Origin: Anarhynchus alexandrinus
Taxonomy: Eukaryota; Chordata; Aves; Charadriiformes; Charadriidae
Direction of reading: 5' to 3'
Length of the DNA: 64,000 bases
Assembly: GCA_008711295.1 (NCBI GenBank)
Contig: VUYV01000395.1
Span: 375,159-439,158 of the forward strand
In this document: piece after piece, positions 26,401 through 35,920 of the stretch
How positions within the stretch are numbered: the first letter of the stretch is position 1
Layout of the letters: every line of letters starts with the position of its first letter
Translations under genes and position numbers: made by a program
Notes under the pieces: generated by a model
The model's input: only the letters and a program-made list of their open reading frames with translations
The model's database searches: none
Told to the model about the DNA's origin: nothing

Positions 26401-29400
26401 GTGTTCATGGCTGATCTTAACTACTTCAAAAGAAAAACTACACTAGGCATACTAGTCATCGTAACGGCTTACCTCTGACTGAAGTTTCATATCAACAACT
26501 CTCTGCTTTTCAGCAATGGAGTCATAATGTCTCTCTTTCAAGTCAGCAATTTCTTCCTCAGTCAGAGGTCTAAAAGCATGGGAGAAACACAAAAGACTCC
26601 ATCTATTATTGACGTGTGACAACCCTAAGTTGCACTTAAACATATCCATATTGTCTTTCTTAGCAGGTCCTTTAATGCAAATTCAACAAGCTGTGCTTCT
26701 GGCCTACTCCTCCTGAGAGCAGAGTTCCAAAGTTCCAGTTTACTCATAACAATGCTCTCTCTCCTTACTCTTACAAAGCATTTTTTGTATCTTTATAGAA
26801 AGCATGTTTTCAAAACATTGTTTGCTAATGGTTACTATCATTGTGGTATAAATCTCACTTTTTCTCTTACTTGTTTTGGTCTCCTAATGTTAAATTGTTC
26901 CCCTTTCATCTGTTGCCTACTTTATGTCTACTTTTATGTATCTAACAAAGGAGACCACAAAAGCATTCCAATAATTATAAGGTTTGCTATATCGCTTCTT
27001 TGGGACCATTGGCAGGGAACCACATTTTGGGAGCTATCAAACTGAAATAATGCAAAATGCCTAGAAATTAGACAACCAAAGCATACACTTGGGCGCCGTC
27101 CTATGTTTCATATAGAGCAGACCTCCACGTTTCTACTGCTTATATAAATATTAGCACTAACACCTGTGTAACTTCAAATGCCGACCCTGGGAACAAGAAC
27201 AAATATTCTCTTCGCAACACACTGTTTTAACTGTCTTGTATAGACTTTGCATGATGCGTTATCACCTAAACTGTTATAACGTGGTTAAGCATTAAGGTTA
27301 CTTTGACATGTATTCTTTCCAGGTATCTGACAACTAAAAAGATAGAAAGGGTTTTGACAGGAACTCTGAAAAATTTCATAGTCACAGTGGGAGAGCAGAG
27401 GGAAAGAGAGGTCCAGAATCTCAAAATCTTACCTGTGACTGCTTCCCGGGCTTTCCCCCTGTCAAAAAAAAAAAAAAAGTCAGTCTGAGTTTTGGGGAAT
27501 CCCATCAATCAATCAATTCTAAAACGAAATCTTAAGATTCATCTTAAGAGTAAATCATAGTTTCTTCCATATATTGGGTTTTACGATTGGGGGGGGGGGA
27601 ATCCCCTGCTTTAATTTGGAATTTTTTTTTAAAAAAAATCTCATTATGCAATCAACTGCAGCAGCTGACTAAGTAAAACAAATAAGTACTTCCAACTGAA
27701 AATAAACATTGCTCATGTTTTTAAATACAGGGCAGGCTATTGAAAATGTGGTGTGTGTCCTGTCCATTATCAAGTTGTATTACATTTAGAAGAGTGAAGT
27801 TTTAAGGCCAACTTCTATTTTTCTGAAGTACTGTTCAGCCAGTTTACCCCTAATTGTAAAGATAGAGCACTCCCAAAACTTTCCTTAGCAAAACAATCCA
27901 GGTGCACATATGTTCTCAGATAGAGAGCATTTGCTGAGTCTTATACAAGAGCTATACCAGAAGCAAACCGTCCCTTAAGTCTTCCCCCCTCCCTCTTTTT
28001 TCCCCTCTTTTTCTTTTCTTTTTGCCTTCCTAATTCCCATAGTGCTGTCTTCCTGAAAGGGTTATTTCCCACACTCCCCTCAACCAGTTCTCTCTTCTCT
28101 GAGGCCGTCAGCTCTCCCGAAGTGTTAAATATTCATTCCTAGAGCAAACAAAACTCAAAGTAGAAAAGCCCTGCACTTTAAGTCTACAACATAGCATAAA
28201 GTGGGAGGAAGATACAGATCTTGGAACCATTTTTAGGGGTTGTACTAGCGGGTTTCACATTATGATCCAGGTACCTACCTCATCACTTTCCACTAGGTTC
28301 TCAAACTGCAGGGAAAAAGAAGTAAACCATCTTTACAATTCAATCTAACAAGCCACTAAACGCATACAGCAAATATGATTACATATTTAATCTGTCCTGT
28401 AAAAACACTACTTCAGTGATAACAGTGGGACTGTAATACCATTTACGAACACCCCTACTTTCAGAGAAAGTATTACTTCTACAGTGGGACCTATCTTCTT
28501 ATCATGTTTCTTTTCTTAAACATTACCTTCTCCTAAAAGGAGAGGAGTCAAAACCAAAAAACCTTCATGTATTTCACTACAACTTATGTGAGGGCCCTGA
28601 TAAAAATGAAATCTCATTAGCTTGTAATATTGCTATTAATTCTGTGTATCTGAACCATTTTAATACAAGCAGTGGAAGGAACAGTATGGCTCTGACATAC
28701 ACCAAAGCAATACATACACCAATTTAAATACGTAGAAGATGCAAGGGGTATAGTGCATGTAAGCATCACAGTTGCCATGCAAGGTAGAGGTTATCAAAAA
28801 GTATTTGAAGATGTATTTAATTTACGTAAAACAGAGTTACTTTCTACCCAAAATTCTAAATACAAACAAGCTATTACAACCCCCCTCCCAGCTTTGCACA
28901 TAAGAAAATAAAGGTCAATAAAGGCACTGTAATGATTGATGACAGGAAGCCAAGAAAAGCCCAAACTGGGCAAGAATACCCAAACTCGTCCAGCAGCAGT
29001 TCAATTATCACATAAAACAAATGGAAATTATCCACACTATTTTCAGTATAATAATCCTACATGTAGTCAATACATCAAACACGGAGGTCAGTACCTACAG
29101 CAAGGCTCCTTATTGACCTGTACATTGACTAATTGCTGTAAGCAGAATATGAATAACAATTTGGGAGGAAGACAGAACCTTCTTTTCCCTATCATATTTC
29201 TGCTACAGAAACACTCTCTCACAATGGGAAGCTGTGCGCTAAAATGGATTTCTACCACATACGTCTGTCCCCTTTCTTGAAAGCCAAAGCAGTGATTACA
29301 GTTATTAATGTTATTCTCAGTAATGGGGGCAATCTGAAAGGTCTAGGACTTTTAGACCATAAGGAACACTCAGAGAAAATAAACCAGGTTATTCTGAGAA

Positions 29401-32400
29401 TCTCAGCTTAAACAAATTAACCTTACACTACCCTTGGCAAAACGGGGTGAAATTCAGCAGCCAAGGAAGGACCTCTTGTAACAAACAAAGTCGACTACAA
29501 ATGCAACTATGAAGTAACCTCATCAGATTCTCGTTTTTTGTAGAATCAGACTCATGATCCTGCAATCAAGAACTAAATATCCTTCACTTACACAAGCAGA
29601 AAAGAAAAAAATCACTCCCAACACAGCAGCAATGAAAGATGCAATAAGCAGATTTTACATGCTCTGGTGCTGAGTATCAGATTCCAACAGACACTTCTTT
29701 TCTTTCCAAATGACAGATTCAAGTGAGATGATCTATTAATGTTCTGAGGTGCTCTAAGAATCTAGCCACCCAGTGCAGCATCAATTTGGTCTGCAATAAC
29801 CCAGAACATTTCAGTGTACATGAACTGCAAAAAGTGTTAAATTCATCGCTAGAATTCAGCTTTTTCCACCTTTTTAATTTTTTTTTTAAATCACTAGACA
29901 TGTAAGCACTCACCTCTATAGTGAAGTGTTCTCCCGTTGGACATGTTCTAAAATACTTTGATCTGGAAAAATAAGTCTGCAGTTACACTACAGAATAGTC
30001 TTCAATACACAGCAGAAGGAAAATGAGCCTGATATTTTCAGAGAGCTCTCTTAAGTATAAAAGAAACATCAAATCTTCATGTATTAAACACGTTTACTTC
30101 TTAACCTGTGTTCCGCATCACTACCAGATCGCGGAAGGAAGCAAAAGCATGTAAACACCTTCTATAGAACTGGAGAAAAGACAAACACCCTCAAGTGAGA
30201 AGAAATCAATTATCAGGATGCTGGATTTGACATTTAGACACTTAACATGTTCTGCAATATCTTTAATTCATTTTTTCTCCAAAAACATTATTCCAGGCAG
30301 TTTCTGAAAACACTGTTGCTCATCATGGCACTTAACTGTTTACTAGCACAGCATCTTGTACAACGTCAACATTAAACAACACATTTTATTTTGACAGCTT
30401 GGCACAGCTAGAAGGTCAAACATCAGAGGAAACGTCTACAAAGGGGTCAAGACAATACTTTTCAACTACAAAAAAAATTATTCAGAGTCTGTAAGTTTAT
30501 ATGGGGAATCAGACTCCTTGATTCTTTAACAATCTTAACACCGTCCTCTATAAAAAGCAATACAGTATTAAGTTTCCTGAATACATTTTTGGCTAGTGAA
30601 AGAGGTTTGGCTATCATCCAAAAGAACATTCAAGTGGATACAGGTGCTTCAGTACAACATCCATTTCATCAAACTATTTTGAAAACCAGAGTTTCCAGTT
30701 GCAAGTGCTGACTGATACCAGGAACAAACCCAGGGCCTCAGGCATTTCTACACTTGCACAAAAGCTCATTCTGTACTTGCAACGAACACCTATTTCTACT
30801 ATACTAACAACAACACACCAGCCAAAGCCTGGATTATTTTAATCATATTTCATCTCCATCATATTTTTCTTGGGAAGTTGGTTAGCGTACATCTCCCCTG
30901 GCAACTTGTTGGGCAACCCACTTCACCTCAGAGTCCTGGTCAACCTTTCTGTCTATACAGCAGCACACCTCGCAGCACATAGCTGCCACTAAAGAACTGT
31001 CTCCAGCTGATTCATTGCTATCAAACCAGAGGTGAAAGGCCACTTTAATTCATGCACTACATCACAAGCACAGTCGGGACATGTGACATAAACACTTAAA
31101 GTAATTTCACTGCTACCCCTCTACATAACATTTTGGTGTGCAGGAGCCAATACCATTAAGAATCTAATTTAATATACCCGTTACAGGCAATTATTTCAGG
31201 ACTATCTATGTTGTTAACAAAAGCACGAGACCAGTTTACAGCACCAGGCACTAACTAAATTATGCTCAACTTTACAGACATGTGAGCTGCAGTCAGATTA
31301 GTTGCAAGAATTGAACAGTGAACCTATAGAAAACTAACACATGCCAGTGCAAGCTCACTAAATGTAATTACAAATAGCCCCAGAGTAATGACGCTTCAAG
31401 GAAGATCTACACTTTCAGCCACCTGCTGAACAGGGACTCAATACAGAAGACCTAATTCTGTAAAGTTTGAGCCCTTAAATCCCAGAGCAACTATGGAAGA
31501 TTGAGGTCATTAGGGACAGAAATGGAAGGTCCATTAACTTCACCCCCACATATAACAACTTCAGTTGAAATGAAATAGTAACCTACTAAGATGCTTACAG
31601 CTTTTATTATTCTCCTTTAAGCTCTGCTGTTTCATTATTTTATAAAACAGACTTGACAAACATTTAGGTTTGATAAGTACTAGAGAAAACAGTTCCGTTA
31701 ATGGGCCACAGGACCTATAAAGACTGCCAGATCAATCTCCAAAGATCCAAAGCTTTTAAAGAGAGTAACTTTTCAGCACTCCATACATATATATGCTTTA
31801 GTCTCCTTTTATGCAGTCATGTTATCATATTTTATTTAAAAAACAACCAACTTATACACATCATGTGTGGAAAAAAGTCACTAAAAATGAACATTTAATC
31901 TATTAAAATTACAGCATGAGTTAAAATTCCTTTGTCTACGCTAGTGACAAAAAGCACTGTTTCAACTTTGCTACATGATAACCTCTCCCAAACTAACCAC
32001 ACAAATAACCTAGAGACAAATTATATTTATTCTTCTCTTCCCTCCCCCACCCCCACCCCCCTGCTTCTTTTAAATGTTCCTCTAGGAGTAAAGAGGAATA
32101 CTTATGGTCAAATATAGTGACAAATTAGCTATGATCTACTTTCTAATTATGGCTGTAGCTTGTAGTATTTTGAGTGAAACTATTTCAGACAAAGCATAAG
32201 GACACTCCTTAAAAAAAATAATAAAAAAATCATCAACTGAAGTTTATGTTTTTACAGAAAGTTAACCTTACACTACTCAAGGTTTTGGTGTTTCATTTCT
32301 CTCTATGCTTGTTCAACATCAACTATAAAATCATTGCAGCAATTCATACATAAATCTCCAAGATTTTAAGCACAATTCCAAGCAAAGGCAACTTGTACTC

Positions 32401-35400
32401 TTACAGGATATTGAAACACTTGTTAAAAACTGTATACTTTTAATTCAGAGTTTATTTCTTACAGTTAAATCTTGGAGCATCTAAGAATAATGAAGCACTA
32501 GCTGGGGGAGGGAGGAGGAATATCTAAGTGATTGAAATCACCACAATTAACTTGGTAAGCTACATTATGCTGTTCCAGAAGTAGCCAAATCTGCAGAATT
32601 TGGTAGCAATCTAACTTGCAAACTTACAAAACTTCTAAGACACTTGTTACAGTTTTGTTTTAAATACAATCCCATGCCTCTCCCACCACACAGTGGGAGG
32701 AAAATACCTAAATTGTGCAACACCCAAATACTGGTTCTGTAAACTACCAACACACCCAGAAAACAAAGTTGATGTGAGACATGTGGCAGCTATCTGCAAG
32801 AGGCAGCACTCGTGACTATTTTTTTTTTTCCCCCATAAGCTGATCCCTGCAGACAATATTCCAGGTTCAGGCCTCAAAAGCCAATTCATAATTGCCATTC
32901 TAAAACCCAAGCAAGCAGTAAGCCAGTAGTTACATGAAAGGCACCAATACACATGATGAAGTCTGGCAAGTAAGCCAGTAACTTCAGCAACTGTCTGCTG
33001 AACACTAATTGGATACTATAAGACAGTGTGTCAGGAAGCTAATAAATGATGCTTCACGAATCAAACACACACCAAAACCAAGTACTAGAACAGATGACAC
33101 TGCAAACACCAATGAATATGCGAAAAGGGTAACAGAGTATTGCAAACATACAAGAAAAAAAAAAGAATTCAAGGGGGAGGAAAAACTAACAAAAATATAT
33201 AGGTAATAGCCACTTTAGACCAGAGGGAGAGAGAAGAGATAACTGTGTATCTAGAATCTGCTGTTACAGCCAAGGCAATCTTGTGCCTTTTTGGACTCTG
33301 TCACCTATCCAGTGCTCATAAGTCAGTTTAATAAGTCAGTTAAAAGTAGTTAGGGGGAAAAATAAAAAACCAAAGAGACCCCACAACCAAAGCAGTAATT
33401 TAAAGGGTAAGTACACCTTGCCAGAGACTTACTGTCACTATCCCTGACTGCTAAAAAAGGGGTATTAGCCTATGAGTGGAAACTCAGCAAAAAACACATG
33501 TAAAGCAAGAACCTTTCAAGTATTACCTGTTTTTCTAAGAGCACAAGAAACAGATATTTAAGTGCCAGCTGTTGAGACATTTCAGGTGTTCTCATACCCT
33601 CTGCTAGAGAGCACTAATACAAGCAGGGATCCTCCACACACACTGTCCTGGTCTTCCACACATTTCTCTGAAAAGTATTCCTAAAAGGTTTTTGGGACAA
33701 GCAAAACATCAGACTTGCCCACCAGAACTGCTACGAAATAAGAGGCCGTGAGTTTGCAACATGTGAAATGCTCGGCGTATCTGTCTAGACCAACATTCCC
33801 AATACATCAATCAAAAATAATTATAAAACAGTATCAAATACTGCTAAGTATATAGAAGAAAACCAAGTTCTTGTACAGGTAATGTATCCTTCCCCCGTTT
33901 TGTACGCTGCTTTTCCATGAACTGGTTGTTGCCGAAATAAACACAGATTACACATTTACAAGAGATATGAAAGTTTATTCGGACTATTCTGCTCCTGATC
34001 TTCTGTAATAGTCACCCTTTATCCCAAGTCTCATCCTCTGACTCACAGGGAACACAAGACCGTATTCCAGAAAATATGGTGGTTTTCCATCTTTGCACAA
34101 ACACAGCAGCCTGCACAGATTTTGGCAACTGACTTGAAAAACCTTTCTAAGCGGCTTCTTCTGGAAAAAAACAACACTAGAAGACGGCTAAAGAGTAAGA
34201 ATGTCCCCGCAGCCAGTTAATCTAAGTCACCCCTTGAAGTGTGTTACCATCAACCGTGCAAACTGCACAAAGCCGAGCAACCTTTGGATGGCATTTCATC
34301 AGCTCGAGCTGTCAAGACCGACGCTTCATAAGCATTTTCTTTCCCTCTCCCCTCTTTAATCTACCCACGCTGCTGCTGCAGGCAGAGGGTGAAGGGGATG
34401 ACCTGTAGCCCGGCCGTACCCAGACCCTGCATGAGACCGCATGTGTCCACCTCAGCTCCTCACCTCAGCCCCCCACGACCCGCCTCACCCCAGCACCCCC
34501 AAAACACCTCCCCCCACCCCTCCCCCCCACCCCCACCCCCCCCCCCACCCCCCCCCCCCCCCTCATGGCCCCAAACCCTAACCCTAACCCTAACCCCTAA
34601 CCCTAACCCTAACCCTAACCCTAACCCTAACCCCTAACCCTAAACCCTAAACCTAACCCTAACCCTAACCCTAACCCCTAAGCCTAAACCCTAANCACAA
34701 CCTGCCTTGCCTCAGCGCCCCCAACTCACCTCAGCCCCCCACAAGCCGCTTCGCCTCAGCATCCTCCACCTCGCCTCAGCACCCCCCACCTCACCTCATT
34801 TCAGCATCCCCTGAAACACCTCAGCCCCCTCAAACCACCTCAGCCCCCCACGACCTGCCTTGCCTCAGCACCCCCGAACCACTTTGCCTCAGCACCCAAC
34901 TCACCTCAGCCCCCCACAAGCTGCCTCACCTCAGCATCGTCTGCCTCACCTCACCTCAGCACCCCCACTTTGCCTCAGCACCCCACAACCTGCATCGCCT
35001 CAGCCACCCCACGACCCACCTCACCTCCCTCCACCTCACCTCAGCATCCCCCGATCCGCCTCAGCACCCTCAAACCACTTCGCCTCAGCACCCCACAACT
35101 CACCTCAGCCCCCCACAAGCCGCCTCGCCTCAGCATCCTCTGCCTCACCTCAGCACCCCCAAACCACTTTGCCTCAGCACCCCACAACCTGCATCGCCTC
35201 AGCCACCCCACGACCCACCTCACCTCAGCACCCTCCACCTCACCTCAGCATCCCCCCCCCCACCTCAGGCCCCCCGGCCCGCCTCGCCTCAGCACCCCCC
35301 GCCTTGAGGCTCCCCGGCGCTGTCACCTCCCCTCCTATCCCAAGGCAACCCACGTCCCGCTGCCACAAGCCCCCAGCGGCGGACGAGAACCACCCGCCTC

Positions 35401-35607
35401 AGTGCCCTCCGGCTCGGCCGCCTCCCCTCACCTCCCGCCGAGAAGGAGGGAGGGGAAGGCGGAGCCGGGCGGACCCGGCACCTCCCCGCCCCGGGGAGGG
35501 GAAAGGGGGTATCCACGCTTGCCTGCTTACCCTCCGCCTCGCTGAAGCCGACCGGCTTCCCTCCGGAAGAAGAGCCCGCAGCACCACTGCGCCCAGCAGT
35601 TCCCCAT
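17163..35607 (-). CDS. AP1AR: AP1AR (gadkin), AP-1 associated regulatory protein
   Basis: Ten coding exons on the minus strand join in frame into a complete 301-residue protein (human about 302): 35607-35531, 29962-29914, 28305-28279, 27458-27433, 26569-26473, 25696-25598, 22436-22375, 21312-21239, 20323-20195, 17428-17163. All introns are GT-AG. Gadkin sits on endosomal/TGN membranes and links the AP-1 adaptor to kinesin-1, and also binds Arp2/3. Seen in sequence: N-terminal MGNC with Gly2 for myristoylation and Cys4/9/10 for palmitoylation; FENLVESDE (43-51); a charged helical, probably coiled-coil region (about 61-135, with PLTEEEIADLKERHYDS and EEALYAAQREAARAAK); and acidic-aromatic motifs LEWEDEE (207-213) and WENDF (259-263), the latter the type that binds the AP-1 gamma-ear. 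The gene converges on TIFA and diverges from CDKL2. Its introns hold no other gene I recognise. Confidence 0.97.
20195..20323 (-). CDS. AP1AR: AP1AR coding exon 9
   Basis: Encodes residues 171-213, Ser/Thr/Asp-rich and ending in DLEWEDEE, the first acidic tryptophan motif. Acceptor taatatag, donor gtattt (a weak +3/+4 match). Confidence 0.95.
21239..21312 (-). CDS. AP1AR: AP1AR coding exon 8
   Basis: Encodes SSVAEEDLDSFLRNTKFQYE and AFRSS (146-170), then one base of codon 171. Acceptor cttgcag, donor gtaagt. Confidence 0.95.
22375..22436 (-). CDS. AP1AR: AP1AR coding exon 7
   Basis: Encodes QRRQQRITQRVHAVNNGEYQ (126-145) plus two bases. The acceptor is tttcgatag and the donor gtaaga. A second AG 12 bases into the exon (cgtaggcag) is a possible NAGNAG-like alternative. 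Confidence 0.93.
25042..25120 (-). mobile_element. CR1 LINE 3'-end fragment
   Basis: Reading on + gives the reverse complement of a CR1 tail: aattcaggttggaagggacc followed by tcatctagtccaacctgctg. The copy is about 75 bases, in an AP1AR intron, and in the same orientation as the gene. Confidence 0.85.
25598..25696 (-). CDS. AP1AR: AP1AR coding exon 6
   Basis: The 99-base, phase-0 exon encodes residues 93-125, including EEEALYAAQREAARAAKQ, the core of the predicted coiled coil. Acceptor catatacag, donor gtgagg. Confidence 0.96.
26473..26569 (-). CDS. AP1AR: AP1AR coding exon 5
   Basis: Completes Arg60 and encodes PLTEEEIADLKERHYDSIAE and the start of the helical region to Glu92. Acceptor gcttttag, donor gtaagc. 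Confidence 0.96.
27433..27458 (-). CDS. AP1AR: AP1AR coding exon 4 (26-base microexon)
   Basis: Encodes GESPGSSH plus two bases of Arg60; acceptor is a T-run ending gacag, donor gtaagat. The Ser-rich linker matches the mammalian protein. Confidence 0.95.
28279..28305 (-). CDS. AP1AR: AP1AR coding exon 3 (27-base microexon)
   Basis: Encodes exactly FENLVESDE (43-51), phase 0 on both sides, with acceptor ccctgcag and donor gtaggt. Skipping it would keep the frame. Confidence 0.95.
29914..29962 (-). CDS. AP1AR: AP1AR coding exon 2
   Basis: The 49-base exon encodes G-SKYFRTCPTGEHFTIE (residues 26-42), between acceptor tttccag and donor gtgagt. Phase is 2 on entry and 0 on exit. Confidence 0.95.
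34573..34694 (-). repeat. Interstitial telomeric repeat (TTAGGG)n
   Basis: About 20 tandem ccctaa units on + (TTAGGG on -) with some cccctaa and ccctaaa variants, ending at a single N. The array is short and degenerate, as in fused or inserted telomeric tracts inside chromosomes rather than a true chromosome end, since genes continue on both sides. It lies in AP1AR intron 1. Confidence 0.95.
34695..34695. other. Single-N assembly join
   Basis: One undetermined base immediately follows the telomeric tract, suggesting a contig junction or unresolved repeat length there. Confidence 0.8.
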
Positions 35608-35920
35608 CGCATCCTGGGCAACGGCGGCTCCTCCTCCCTTCAGGCGGCTTCAAACCGCCCCCGCCATCAAGGACCGCGACGGGGAGAGGAAGGGCGACCG
35701 CTGACCCTATGAAACAAAGGGCCGGGCGGCGGGCGGAGGCTCCGCGCCGACGGCAGCTTCATGGCCGCGGCCGCTGCGCAGAGGCGGATGCCGCATGCCC
35801 CGACCGCTGGCACCGCCCCCGGCGGCGGCGACCCGCCTCTTCCCGGGCGCTGAGGAGATGGCGGCGGCCGGGGCCGGGAAGGCGAGGGGGGCTGGTTGGG
35901 TCCCTGGCACCCGCGTTGGT
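35330..35920. promoter_or_regulatory. AP1AR: CpG island over AP1AR exon 1
   Basis: Dense CpG and high G+C surround the AP1AR start codon, so this is the probable AP1AR promoter and 5' UTR. No TATA box is evident. The exact transcription start cannot be placed. Confidence 0.7.
35531..35607 (-). CDS. AP1AR: AP1AR coding exon 1
   Basis: Encodes MGNCWAQWCCGLFFRREAGR and five further residues, ending two bases into codon 26 before gtaagc. The start has G at -3 and G at +4. An out-of-frame ATG lies 5 bases upstream (35,612). The mammalian protein begins MGNCCWTQC by memory, so the lipidation cysteines are rearranged but present. Confidence 0.93.

Larger units (their letters stand above)
34450..35300. 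repeat. C-rich minisatellite with ~197-bp higher-order period
   Basis: The words cctcacctcagcacccccac and relatives recur throughout, interrupted by poly-C (34,510-34,562), the telomeric tract and one N. Within 34,870-35,270 a longer pattern repeats: aaccacttTGcctcagca at 34,877 returns at 35,073, and cactttgcctcagcacccca at 34,966 returns at 35,165 (offsets 196 and 199). Its minus strand, which is the AP1AR sense strand, is strongly G-rich. Confidence 0.85.
29963..35530 (-). other. AP1AR: AP1AR intron 1
   Basis: The longest AP1AR intron (5.6 kb). The left 4.4 kb is ordinary AT-rich sequence with no exon I can support. The right 1.1 kb holds a C-rich minisatellite with an embedded telomeric tract and a single N at 34,695. 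Exons 1 and 2 lie on opposite sides of that N and join in frame, so the scaffold join is correct at gene level. Confidence 0.85.

Noticed and set aside
34573..34694. A true chromosome end
   Set aside because: AP1AR exons lie on both sides and splice in frame, so the telomeric repeat is internal.
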